A stretch of DNA of 64,000 nucleotides, taken from assembly GCF_001417735.1 (NCBI RefSeq), contig NZ_BBUZ01000033.1, positions 154,238-218,237 on the forward strand, read 5' to 3'. The translations under genes and the position numbers were made by a program. The stretch's first letter is position 1; each line of letters begins with the position of its first letter. Of this stretch, positions 38,133-46,225 are shown piece after piece. This stretch comes from Streptomyces sp. NBRC 110028 (lineage in GTDB: Bacteria > Actinomycetota > Actinomycetes > Streptomycetales > Streptomycetaceae). The notes under the pieces were generated by a model, which made no database searches, was not told the origin of the DNA, and saw only the letters and a program-made list of their open reading frames with translations.

Positions 38133-38978
38133 GTGAAGGTGTACATCTCGGTCGACATGGAGGGCGTCGCGGGCATCGCGACCCTCGACCAGATCGTCCG
38201 CGGCGGCTCCGGGTATCCCCGCGCCCAGGAGCTCATGACTCAGGAGGCCAATGCAGCGATAGCGGGGGCCTTCGAGGGCGGCGCGACCAGCGTGGTGGTC
38301 AACGACTCGCACGGCACGATGGACAACCTGCTGCACGACCGGCTCGACCCACGTGCCCGGCTCGTGTTCGGCGCCCCGAAGGCGCAGTGCATGGCGGAGG
38401 GCCTGACCGACGACTGCGCCGTCGCCCTGTTCGTGGGGTATCACGCGCCGGCCGGCGCTCCGGGGGTCCTGGCTCACACGTTCTCGGCCTACTTCGGCGA
38501 GGTGCGGATCGACGGCGCCCAGGTCTCCGAGGCCGAGGTCAACGGGCTCTACGCGGCCTCGCTCGGCGTGCCCGTCGGTCTCGTGACGGGCGACGACGTT
38601 ATCGGCGCGATCGCGTCCGACGTGTTCGCAGGAGCGACAGTCGTGACGGTCAAAAGGGCTCACGGCTTCTCGGCGACCGACACGGTCGCGCCGAGCGTCG
38701 CGCTCGGCCTCGTGCGCGAGGGCGCCGCCCATGCCGTCGCGGGCGCCGCCTCGTTGCCGCGCCCTGCCGCGGGCACTCCCTTGAGGCTCGAGGTCGACAT
38801 GCCTTCGCCCGTGGCCGCAGAGCTCAGCGCCTGTATCCCTGGCTGCACCCGTACGGCCGACCGCACGGTCGCGGCGGTCCTCGAGAGCGCGGAGGACGTG
38901 TTGGGGCTCATCACGGTGCTCTACGAGCTCGCGCTGAGCAGCGAACGCGCACGACAAGCGATCACGAACCGTCGCTGA
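38133..38978 (+). CDS. D-aminopeptidase, DppA family (M55)
   Basis: A 281-residue M55 metallopeptidase. The zinc-binding opening SVDMEGVAG and the later NDSHG and GYHAPAG elements supply the family's metal and catalytic residues. Bacillus DppA, the founding member, removes N-terminal D-amino acids from peptides in the cytoplasm. The start is GTG at 38133 with AGGAG ahead. It is divergent from the PucR gene, and its last 17 bases overlap the convergent M20 gene. Its presence is the strongest single pointer to D-residue substrates. Confidence 0.9.
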   Translation: MKVYISVDMEGVAGIATLDQIVRGGSGYPRAQELMTQEANAAIAGAFEGGATSVVVNDSHGTMDNLLHDRLDPRARLVFGAPKAQCMAEGLTDDCAVALFVGYHAPAGAPGVLAHTFSAYFGEVRIDGAQVSEAEVNGLYAASLGVPVGLVTGDDVIGAIASDVFAGATVVTVKRAHGFSATDTVAPSVALGLVREGAAHAVAGAASLPRPAAGTPLRLEVDMPSPVAAELSACIPGCTRTADRTVAAVLESAEDVLGLITVLYELALSSERARQAITNRR

Positions 38979-40143
38979 CCAGGTCGAGAACCAGCGCAGC
39001 CAACAGCTCGGCGCGCGGCGTGATCCACGCGACCTCGGCATGCTCGTCGCGGGCGTGTGCGCCACCTCCCACCGCCCCGAGTCCGTCGAGCGTCGGGACG
39101 CCGGCACCAGCCGTAATGTTGCCGTCGGAGGCCCCGCCAACCGCCATGCTCGTGAGCGGCGGCTGGCCGAGGTCTGCGGCCAGCCGGGCCGCCCGCGCGA
39201 ACAGGTCGCCCGACGCCGCCGCTTCGAGAGGCGGGCGGTTGATGCCGCCGTGCACCACGACGATCGCCTCGGCGACACCGACGCTCAGTGCTCGGACCGC
39301 AGTATCGACCCGCTCCTGCTCGGCGACCGTGCGGGCTCTGACGTCGACCGCGACCGTCGCCCGGGCGGGCACGGTGTTGGCCGCCGTACCGGACGCCATG
39401 AGCGTGGGCGTAACGGTGGTGCCGACAGCGGGATCAGCCAGGTCGGCCAGCGCAAGGACGAGCTCCGCCACACCGAGTGTCGCGTTGACGCCGCGCTCGG
39501 GTTCCAGGCCGCTGTGCGCCGCCCGGCCGAGCACCTCGAGCTCGTAGAGCGACACGCCTTTGCGCTGGGTCTTCAGCGCACCGCCCGGACCGGCGGCCTC
39601 GAGTACCAAGGCGGCCCTACAGCCGGAAGCCTCGGTCTCGATCAGGCCGCGTGACGTGGTCGATCCGATCTCCTCGTCGCCCGTCACGAGCACGGTGACC
39701 CGGTCGAGCACCGTGTCACCTTGTCTGGCACGGAGCAGCGCCAGCGCGTGGACGACCTGTACGACACCGACGAGCATGTCGAAGCACCCCGGCCCGCGGA
39801 CGACCCCGTCCTCGACGGAGAACGGCAGATCCGCCAGGGTGCCGATCGGCCAGACAGTGTCGTGGTGGCCGAGCAGCAGGACCTGGCTGTCGCAACCTCG
39901 CAGTACAACGTGGTCGACCCCGTCGACCCGCACGATCTCGGGGCGCCGCCCCAGCCGCCGCTCCACGACGTCGGCCACGACCCGGGCCGAACGGGTCACC
40001 GCGTCGCGGTCCGTCGAGGGTGACTCGACCTGGACGAGCCGCTCCAGGTCGGCGAGGAACTTATGGAGGTCCACGGCCGGGACCCCGGAAGTCTGGCCCA
40101 GTGCAGCGGACGGGACCGAATCAGAAGTAGGTGCGGACGGCAT
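38962..40143 (-). CDS. M20-family metallopeptidase / N-acyl-amino-acid deacylase
   Basis: A 393-residue M20 enzyme with GHHDTVWP, GPGCFDM, the catalytic GDEEIGS and a dimerisation domain (GRAAHSG). Family members cleave N-acyl amino acids, dipeptides or carboxypeptidase substrates. In this island it is the natural candidate to deacylate the product of the racemase, freeing the L-amino acid. The ATG at 40143 has GAGGTG just upstream and overlaps the end of the preceding PLP enzyme by 23 bases, so the two are co-translated. Confidence 0.88.
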   Translation of the reverse strand: MPSAPTSDSVPSAALGQTSGVPAVDLHKFLADLERLVQVESPSTDRDAVTRSARVVADVVERRLGRRPEIVRVDGVDHVVLRGCDSQVLLLGHHDTVWPIGTLADLPFSVEDGVVRGPGCFDMLVGVVQVVHALALLRARQGDTVLDRVTVLVTGDEEIGSTTSRGLIETEASGCRAALVLEAAGPGGALKTQRKGVSLYELEVLGRAAHSGLEPERGVNATLGVAELVLALADLADPAVGTTVTPTLMASGTAANTVPARATVAVDVRARTVAEQERVDTAVRALSVGVAEAIVVVHGGINRPPLEAAASGDLFARAARLAADLGQPPLTSMAVGGASDGNITAGAGVPTLDGLGAVGGGAHARDEHAEVAWITPRAELLAALVLDLVSDGS

Positions 40144-41362
40144 CGATCACCTCGTACTTGTCGGTGACGACCGGGACCAGCCGCCACTTGTCGAACGTCG
40201 TGCAGGGGTGGGAGACGCCGAGGCACACGAGATCGCCGACCTCGAGCGAGGCGTCCTCCGAGACGGCCACCATCGCGTGCTGGTCGTTGACGGCAGTGAC
40301 CCGCAGGTCGTCGACAGGCCAGGTGTGCCCGTCGCGCCGGACCGCGACGGGCAGCGGGAGGTCGGCGTCGGTGGAGACATCGCGGCGACCGGCGCCCAGG
40401 ATCGCGAGTGCCGGCTCTGGGCGTGACAGCACCTCGGCCCACACCTCAAGCGCCGGCAGCGGTGCCGGGTCGTGCCCAACAAACGGCGACGTGCGCGCAT
40501 AAAGACCGTGGTCGTGCGTCAGATAGCAGCCGCTGCGCAGCATCACCTCGACCCGATCGCCGCTCCAGAGCTCCCGGAACCGTGCGACGACTAGGTCGAA
40601 GTACGAGCTGCCGCCGAACGACACGACGGCGCCGCTCCCGGGCAGCAGCCGGCGGTCGATCAACTCGCGGACGACTGTCGCGGACCAGTCGAGGAAGTCG
40701 GCAGCGCGATCGCGGCGCTCGACGAGGTCGGCGCCAGGTACCAGGCCCTCGAAGCCCTCGATCCCGACGAGTTCCAGCCCGTCGGCGTCGCGAACCACCT
40801 GCGCGATTCGCAGGGCGTCGTCTGTTGACCGCACGCCGCCGCGGCCGCCGGCGTAGCCGAGCTCGACCAGCACGGGCTGGGGCCGGAGGTCGGCCGCGTC
40901 GGGGCTCACGCGGTCGACCAGGAGGGCGACCGCCTCGACGGAGTCGACCAGCAGCAGTACCTCGAGGTCCGGGTCGGCCCGCCTCAGGGCGGCGAGGTAA
41001 GCGAGGTCGGCCGGACCGACGACGGGATTGGCTACCAGGACCCGTCGCACCCCCGCGGTGATGAACACCTTCGCCTGCTGGACGTTGGCGACCGTGATGC
41101 CCCAGGCACCAGTGGCGAGCTGGCGCTGGACGAGCGCCGGACTCATCGTGGTCTTCGCGTGTGGCGCAATGAGTACGTCGTGGCGTGTGCAGTAGTCCCG
41201 CATCAGCGCGAAGTTGCGCTCGATGGCTGTTTCCCGCAGGGCCACGACCGGTAGGTGGAAGTCGCCGTCGAGAAGGCGCCAGCCCTGCGCGCCGACCTCT
41301 GTGAGCGGCACATCGCGGTCAGGGAACGCCCGGTCGCGCCATGTCACCCGTTCGTCGGTCAA
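40121..41362 (-). CDS. PLP enzyme, D-threonine aldolase / D-serine dehydratase-like
   Basis: A 413-residue fold-III PLP enzyme. The N-terminal alanine-racemase-like barrel has its PLP Lys in APHAKTTMSP near residue 70. The C-terminal domain has the SHPCTTFDKW motif, whose His and Cys bind a metal in D-serine dehydratases. The family cleaves or dehydrates D-hydroxy-amino acids. I prefer the TTG start at 41362 because AGGAG sits 7 bases before it; an upstream ATG at 41377 has no such site. It is transcribed with the M20 deacylase, adding another D-amino-acid enzyme to the island. Confidence 0.87.
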   Translation of the reverse strand: MTDERVTWRDRAFPDRDVPLTEVGAQGWRLLDGDFHLPVVALRETAIERNFALMRDYCTRHDVLIAPHAKTTMSPALVQRQLATGAWGITVANVQQAKVFITAGVRRVLVANPVVGPADLAYLAALRRADPDLEVLLLVDSVEAVALLVDRVSPDAADLRPQPVLVELGYAGGRGGVRSTDDALRIAQVVRDADGLELVGIEGFEGLVPGADLVERRDRAADFLDWSATVVRELIDRRLLPGSGAVVSFGGSSYFDLVVARFRELWSGDRVEVMLRSGCYLTHDHGLYARTSPFVGHDPAPLPALEVWAEVLSRPEPALAILGAGRRDVSTDADLPLPVAVRRDGHTWPVDDLRVTAVNDQHAMVAVSEDASLEVGDLVCLGVSHPCTTFDKWRLVPVVTDKYEVIDAVRTYF

Positions 41363-41508
41363 TGCCCTTCTCCTCATCGTCGTCGCGACCCTGAGCTACA
41401 CGGGTTCAGTCTCGCGTGAATCGTTGTCGGCTGGTCCGTGCGGGCGACCGAACCCATCGGGCCTGATTCGGTCATCCGTCCGAGTCGGGCAGGCATCGGA
41501 TCAGTGGA

Positions 41509-41538
41509 CCGTGATCATCCAGCAGTGGATGATCACGG
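41509..41538. terminator. Perfect 12-bp hairpin beside an IS end
   Basis: 41509-41520 and 41527-41538 are perfect inverted repeats with a 6-base loop (CCGTGATCATCC as one arm). It lies 8 bases from the IS fragment and upstream of the PLP-enzyme operon. It may be the original terminator of the nitrile hydratase operon, or a regulatory site for the PLP-enzyme promoter. Confidence 0.5.
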
Positions 41539-41545
41539 CGCGGCC

Positions 41546-42152
41546 TGAAGGGTGTCAATATTCCGATCAGGCTGCTGAGCTGGGCGTTTCCTGTAGATGG
41601 TGAGGCGGTCGGGATGGCGTGGTGTGGTATTCGTTGAGCAATCCGCCAAGTACCTGTCGGCGCCTGACCGTGGCAGCGGGCAGGGGGATGACGTTCGGGT
41701 CGTCGTCTGGTGCACGTAGGCCGAGGCTGCGGTGGGCCCCGTGCCGCGTTGTAGTGCTCGGCGTACTGGTTGAGGACTGTGCGTAGGTGTCGTTCGCCGG
41801 TGATGAGGAGTCGGTCGGCGCATTCGGCGCGGGCTGTCCGTATCCATCGTTCGGCGAACGCGTTGGACCGCGGGCTTTGCGGCGGTGTCGGGATGACGGC
41901 TGTGCCGTTGCCGACGAAGACGGCGTCGAACGCGGGGGTGAACGTGCTGTCCCGGTCACGGATGAGGAACCGGAAAGCACCCAGCCCTTTCGGTCTCCAT
42001 GGCGAAGAAGACATGGAGATGTCGGAGGAAGCCGGTCTCCACGTGCATGAAGTCGCAGGCGAGCAGCGTGTGGGCCTGGGCTTGGAGGAAGGTGCGCCAG
42101 GTCTGATGGGATGCGCGTTGCGGTGCGGGCGGCAGGCCGGAGCGGCGCAGGA
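41546..42152 (-). mobile_element. Truncated IS fragment, transposase C-terminal half
   Basis: Begins with the terminal sequence TGAAGGGTGTCAATATTCC, identical to the end of the element at 61886. It carries the C-terminal half of the same integrase-core transposase in shifted frames (RDRDSTFTPAFDAVF, SNAFAERWIRTARAE). The other end is missing; the match stops at about 42152, where nitrile hydratase beta sequence begins. Same orientation as the copies at 51150 and 61886. Confidence 0.85.
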
Positions 42153-42424
42153 TCTGAACGATCCCGCTACGGCCTTTGACGTACTACGGAAGCCGGGTGT
42201 GCCCCGTGGGGTTGAGGTTGTTTACCACTACCTGCTGACTGGTAGCGAAACGAGGCAGCTTATTTTCCGGACGTGTGAACTTCGCTGGCGTGCGGATCGC
42301 GTCATCCCAGCGGCGAAGTAAAGGCCGATTACGCTGAATACGTCGCGCTCCCACTGACCGTGAAACACCGGCTTGTCAGGCTCGGTCGTGACAGCTTGCC
42401 TCCGCCGTCATGAATTCCATTCAT
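42153..42424 (-). pseudogene. Nitrile hydratase beta subunit, decayed
   Basis: The ATG overlaps the alpha stop codon (ATGA) and opens with MNGIHD, the classic beta-subunit start. One frame over, TEPDKPVFHGQWERDVFSVI can be read, the next conserved beta block. Further on, in another frame, come RPENKLPRFATSQQVVVNN and then NPTGHTRLP, a TAG codon, and YVKGRSGIVQ: the C-terminal beta-barrel signature. Some middle sequence is missing, at least two frameshifts and one nonsense codon are present, and the IS cuts off the end. The beta subunit cannot be made. Confidence 0.85.
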
Positions 42425-43050
42425 ACCGCAGCCCCCTCACTGGACGTAGCGAGACGCGTGCCGATCATGGAGTCGCGATTGACCAACTCCGTGAGCTGCT
42501 GGACCGAAAGAGATTCGGTTCCAGCAGGGCGTTGCGGGATGACAACGTAACGAATCTCGGACGTGCTATCCCACACGCGAATCTCTTTCTCAGGCGGGAC
42601 CTCGGTGCCGAACTCCTCGAGCACCTTGCGCGGTTCGAAAACCACACGGGATCGGTATTGGGGCACCTTGAACGATGCCGGCGGCAGGCCGAGAACTGCC
42701 CAGGGGTAGCACGAGCACAAGGTGCATACCACGACGTTGTGCACCTGATCAGTGTTTTCGACGAACATTACATGGGCGCCCTCGAATCCCGTCATGCCGA
42801 GGTCAGCGAGCGTCCCGGTGCCGTCTTCGAGAAGCCGTGCCTTGAACTCCGGATCATCCCAGGCCCGGGCGATGACGGCGGCCCCATCCTTTGGGCCGAT
42901 ACGGTTTTCGTAGATGTCCACGATCTCATCGAGAGCCTGCTGCACGATCAGTCCCTTCTCCACGAGAAGGGACTGGATGGCTTTGATACGCAGTGCCGCG
43001 TACGGCGGCGGTTCCGTGCAGCCGTCGCTACGGGCCATTTCTTCCATCAT
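42421..43050 (-). CDS. Nitrile hydratase alpha subunit, cobalt type
   Basis: A 209-residue alpha subunit. The metal-binding claw VCTLCSCYPW has Cys109, Cys112 and Cys114, whose cysteines are oxidised in the mature enzyme; Thr rather than Ser at the second position is typical of cobalt enzymes. It normally pairs with a beta subunit to hydrate nitriles to amides. Thiocyanate hydrolase gamma is a close relative, but the beta remnant next door is nitrile-hydratase-like. The ATG has GGGAAG upstream. With the beta gene destroyed and no activator gene visible, the protein is probably non-functional unless it pairs with distant partners. Confidence 0.9.
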   Translation of the reverse strand: MMEEMARSDGCTEPPPYAALRIKAIQSLLVEKGLIVQQALDEIVDIYENRIGPKDGAAVIARAWDDPEFKARLLEDGTGTLADLGMTGFEGAHVMFVENTDQVHNVVVCTLCSCYPWAVLGLPPASFKVPQYRSRVVFEPRKVLEEFGTEVPPEKEIRVWDSTSEIRYVVIPQRPAGTESLSVQQLTELVNRDSMIGTRLATSSEGAAV

Positions 43051-43133
43051 CGTTCACTTCCCTGGATATCGACTGCCACGACGATTCCCACACTGAGCCT
43101 TCTGTCCTGGAGATTGGATCCGGCGATGCCGGA

Positions 43134-44606
43134 CTACGGAAGGCGTGACGCGCCAACAGCCGTGACCCGTGTGATCGAACGCGGTTCGCGCCACACCATC
43201 TGGAGGTTGCCGAGAAGCCGGTAGGCTCGCAGCGCAGCTTCGTTGTCGACCAGTTCGGTCATGGCCCGGTACTCTCCGATGGTGCCCACGAACTTGTTGA
43301 GCACACCGTTTTCCTGCCATGCCTCCCCGTCCACGGCGGTGTGGCGGGGCAGGAAGTTGCGCTGGAGGCAGCGCCGGGTTGCCCGGTCTATCACCTCGGC
43401 GTCGAGGTCGGGAAACTCCCGCTGTGCCACATGCACTGCCTCATCCGGAAACGCGTGGGCGTATTGGCATGCCTTTTCCAGTGCGGTGACCACGGCTCCG
43501 TGCCGTTCGGGATCGGCCTGGATGACCGCACGGCGAGTGGCGAGCGCGGAAAGCAGATAGGGCCCGAAGAACCGGGAGAAGTCGAATATCTCCTGCAGTC
43601 CGGCGGAGACCGCGATATCCGCCTGCGGAGGAAACGCGAGGCACAGGTCGGCTTTCCCGGCGAGTACCGGTTCCGGCTCGGTCCCGATCGGAACCTGCAA
43701 CACTCGAGGTGCCTGTGCCGGATCGGCTTCGTAGAGGAACCTCAGGAATCGCAACAAGGACCATTGTGAATCCGGCTGTGGTTGCGTGCAGACGGTCCGT
43801 CCGTTGATCGTTTCGGTGATGAAGGTCCGAGGGTCCTCGGTCGCCTGGACGGACTCGTCGCGTGCCAGCGCGAGAATGGCCTGCCCGTTGCAGAGCGTTC
43901 CCACTACGACCGCGTCCCCGACGCCCTGCTCGTGTGCTCGCATCGTGAACACCGGGTCGTGCACGGAATAGTCCGCGAGGCCGCTCTCCACTGCCGACCA
44001 TGCCTCGGTACCGCCGCCCGCCTTGGTGATCTCGACGGTCAGTCCCTCATCCTCGAAGAAGCCGACATCGTGAGCGATGTAGAGCGGCAGGTACAGCAGG
44101 GAGTGGAATGCCTCGGCGATTCGCACGACGCCGTCCCGCGTGCCGTCCACGGCCGGTTCCGCGTACTGCGCCCGAGGCGCGCTGGGCTCGACATCCGCCT
44201 GGTCCGTGCCCGCGAACAGGGACGCGATGGACACAGCCGGCAGGCCGAGCATGATCGCCTCGGCGATGAACGCCTTGCGGGTCAGATCGCCACGCTGATA
44301 GCGCTCGACCAGCCCGTCAAGCTTGCGCCCGGTGGTGACCGGGAGCTGGCGGCGGCGGAGCAGGCCACGGACCCGGTCACGCATATCATCCTCGGCCGGC
44401 TCCGCCGCGGGCCCGTGTCCGCGCCGGAACATCTGGTCCGCCTGCTGCCGGTCCAGGACGGCGATGGGCCGCAGCAGGATCGTCCCGTCGCTCTGCGGTA
44501 CGACTTCGACGACGTCACCTTCCTGAAGCTCGGACGCGCGCCGGACCTGGATCGGCAAGGTCAGCTGGCCGTTGCTGCGGATATGGGCGGTCTCCGGGCG
44601 ATCCAC
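43134..44606 (-). CDS. AbrB-type DNA-binding domain fused to an NMT1/SsuA-type substrate-binding domain
   Basis: A 490-residue protein of unusual architecture. Residues ~7-50 are a SpoVT/AbrB swapped-hairpin DNA-binding domain (IRSNGQLTLPIQVR, LQEGDVVEVVP). Residues ~100-135 look like a Tat-like or membrane-anchor segment (YQRGDLTRKAFIAEAIMLGL, then PAVSIASLFAG). Residues ~155-480 are an NMT1/THI5-like ABC substrate-binding domain (LYIAHDVGFFEDEGLTVEIT). No permease or ATPase is nearby, arguing for sensing rather than transport. It starts at GTG just below two palindromes and is followed after 83 bases by the nitrile hydratase alpha gene. I infer a nitrile- or amide-sensing regulator, perhaps anchored in the membrane with the sensor outside. 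Confidence 0.75.
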   Translation of the reverse strand: MDRPETAHIRSNGQLTLPIQVRRASELQEGDVVEVVPQSDGTILLRPIAVLDRQQADQMFRRGHGPAAEPAEDDMRDRVRGLLRRRQLPVTTGRKLDGLVERYQRGDLTRKAFIAEAIMLGLPAVSIASLFAGTDQADVEPSAPRAQYAEPAVDGTRDGVVRIAEAFHSLLYLPLYIAHDVGFFEDEGLTVEITKAGGGTEAWSAVESGLADYSVHDPVFTMRAHEQGVGDAVVVGTLCNGQAILALARDESVQATEDPRTFITETINGRTVCTQPQPDSQWSLLRFLRFLYEADPAQAPRVLQVPIGTEPEPVLAGKADLCLAFPPQADIAVSAGLQEIFDFSRFFGPYLLSALATRRAVIQADPERHGAVVTALEKACQYAHAFPDEAVHVAQREFPDLDAEVIDRATRRCLQRNFLPRHTAVDGEAWQENGVLNKFVGTIGEYRAMTELVDNEAALRAYRLLGNLQMVWREPRSITRVTAVGASRLP

Positions 44607-44619
44607 GGGGCCTCGCTCT

Positions 44620-44649
44620 CTTGAGATCTCAAGTTGCCTGAGATTTCAG
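44620..44649. promoter_or_regulatory. Tandem palindromes, candidate AbrB-fusion operators
   Basis: CTTGAGATCTCAAG (44620-44633) is a perfect 14-bp palindrome. CTGAGATTTCAG (44638-44649) is a weaker copy sharing TGAGATnTCA, with centres 17 bases apart. They lie 14-43 bases upstream of the GTG start of the AbrB fusion gene, the right place for autoregulation and control of the nitrile hydratase genes. Confidence 0.6.
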
Positions 44650-44721
44650 ATAGCATGCGGGCGGTCGGGTGCCCTGTCAAGACTTCAGACCGCCCCCTCC
44701 GTCAGCCGCCGAACTCAGCGA

Positions 44722-44940
44722 TCAGCTGGTGGCGGTCTGCGCTGCCTGGCGGGCACAGGCGTCGGTGAAGGCGGCCAGGATTTCGGCCATCGCGGCGTCC
44801 CCATGGTCACGACGCCGGCGCAGCACCTCCTTCCGTATCTGCGGAAGCTCTGCCGCCCATCGCCGCTCGGCTGAAGCGAGCTTCCCGCGGGCGGATACGA
44901 CCTGCGGCGCGTCGAACCGGAACGGCACCGGTGAGTGCAT
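44722..44940 (-). CDS. Small hypothetical protein
   Basis: A 72-residue reading frame from ATG 44940 (MHSPVPFRFDAPQVV ...). Third positions are mostly G/C, as in neighbouring genes, and a GGGG/AGG-like site precedes the ATG. It is Arg/Ala-rich and probably helical, with a single Cys. I do not recognise the family. It is upstream of and co-directional with the AbrB fusion, but the palindromes lie between them. It could also be the tail of a lost larger gene, since the frame is open further upstream to a TTG at 44964. Confidence 0.4.
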   Translation of the reverse strand: MHSPVPFRFDAPQVVSARGKLASAERRWAAELPQIRKEVLRRRRDHGDAAMAEILAAFTDACARQAAQTATS

Positions 44941-45104
44941 GACCTGCCCCGCCGGCGAACGCAACAGTTGATGTATCCGCCGTGGCCCCTTTCACGCCGG
45001 TGGACGCCGATGTGTGCGACTGACGGAAGCTGTGCTCCCGGAGTGGGCCGAGGAGGGCAGTCGGCGGCCGTAGGCGGGGTGTGGGCCAGGGACGCGAGTC
45101 GGTG

Positions 45105-45880
45105 TTACAAACGGACGTTTTGCAGAGCGTCGGCCAGCAGCGTGATCAGTTCGTTGATGATCGGGGGGCGGATACCGGGTCTGCTCACGGCAAGGATCTC
45201 GCGACTGAGCGGTGCGGCCCCGGGCGGAAGAACCACGGTTGGACCCCGGACCGGTCCGGCTCTTTGCTGATGAGGGCGGCCGGGACCAGACCCACTGCCA
45301 GACCGGCTTTGATCATGGCCAGCATGCTGTGAAGTTCTTCGGTTCCCAGCGTGAGGTTGGGAGAGAACCCCAGATCCGCGGCCCAGCGGTGCAGCAGACG
45401 CCGTCGGACCAGTGTGTGTGGCCTGAGGTCCATCCCGTCTCCCGGCATTGGGCCAGTTCCAGCGGGCGGCGGCCCGGCTGTGTGGCTGCGACGAGGACCA
45501 GCGATTCGTGCCCCAGTGAGGTGATCGTCCACTTGCCGCAAGTGACCGTCGACTACTCGCACGTGATGGCCGCCGCCTTCGGCCGGGAAGCATTCGCCAG
45601 GGCGGGCGTGGCGAAGACGGTGCCGAAGCCGTCCGGGGTGCCTCACCCGCACGGTGCCGTGGAGCGACGGCGAGTCCTGACCGGACGCCGCGTCGACGAC
45701 GCGGGCGAGGGCGTCCTCGATCGCGCGTGCGCTCTCCGAAACGGCCTTACCGGCGTCCGTCAGGGCCCAGCCTTCGCAGCCGCGCTCCATCAACCGGAGC
45801 CCGAGTGTGGTCCATGCCGAGCGCGTCGGCCGCGGCCACCAGACGTCCCGTACGGGCGACCACGAGGCCCGCAGCAGGTC
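45105..45880 (-). pseudogene. LysR-family regulator, decayed
   Basis: Pieces of a LysR regulator are readable in several frames: VARTGRLVAAADALGMDHT from the helix-turn-helix, LMERGCEGWALTDAGKAV after a short deletion, then LGTEELHSMLAMIKAGLAV and ALISKEPDRSGV from the effector domain, ending at 45105. At least three frame changes are needed and part of the DNA-binding domain is missing. The N-terminus is joined directly to a cystathionine lyase fragment. Confidence 0.8.
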
Positions 45881-46210
45881 CTGGCACAGATCCTCGATGT
45901 GTTCGCAGCCCACGCTGAGCCGCAGGAGCCCCGGCGGTACGTGTTCCTGACCGGGTTGCTTCGTCCCGCGCTCGATCGTGGACTCCACACCGCCGAGACC
46001 GGTGGCGAACGCGATGACCCGCACCGCGTCGCAGGCGGCGTCGGCAACGGCCGCGTCCGCGTCCGCGAATTCGAAGCTCAGAACCGCGCCGAACCCGTTC
46101 ATCTGACGGGCCGCCATCATGTGGCCCGGATCGTCGGGCAGCCCCGGACAGTGAACCTGGGCCACTGCGGTATGCGAGCCTGCAGCCGCCTCGTGGCCGG
46201 GCCAGGAGGC
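45870..46210 (-). pseudogene. Cystathionine gamma-synthase/lyase-type PLP enzyme, C-terminal fragment
   Basis: About 110 codons encode the end of a Cys/Met-metabolism PLP enzyme: CPGLPDDPGH, RQMNGFGAVLSFEF, FATGLGGVESTIERGTKQPG and LLRLSVGCEHIEDL. The PLP Lys region and the N-terminal two thirds are absent. The end runs straight into LysR sequence near 45870, a deletion junction. Confidence 0.82.
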
Positions 46211-46225
46211 CCCTCCAGGGGGAGG

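Noticed and set aside
42421..43050. Thiocyanate hydrolase gamma subunit instead of nitrile hydratase alpha
   Set aside because: The metal motif fits both, but the adjacent gene remnant opens with MNGIHD and ends with the GHTRLP barrel motif of nitrile hydratase beta, favouring nitrile hydratase.
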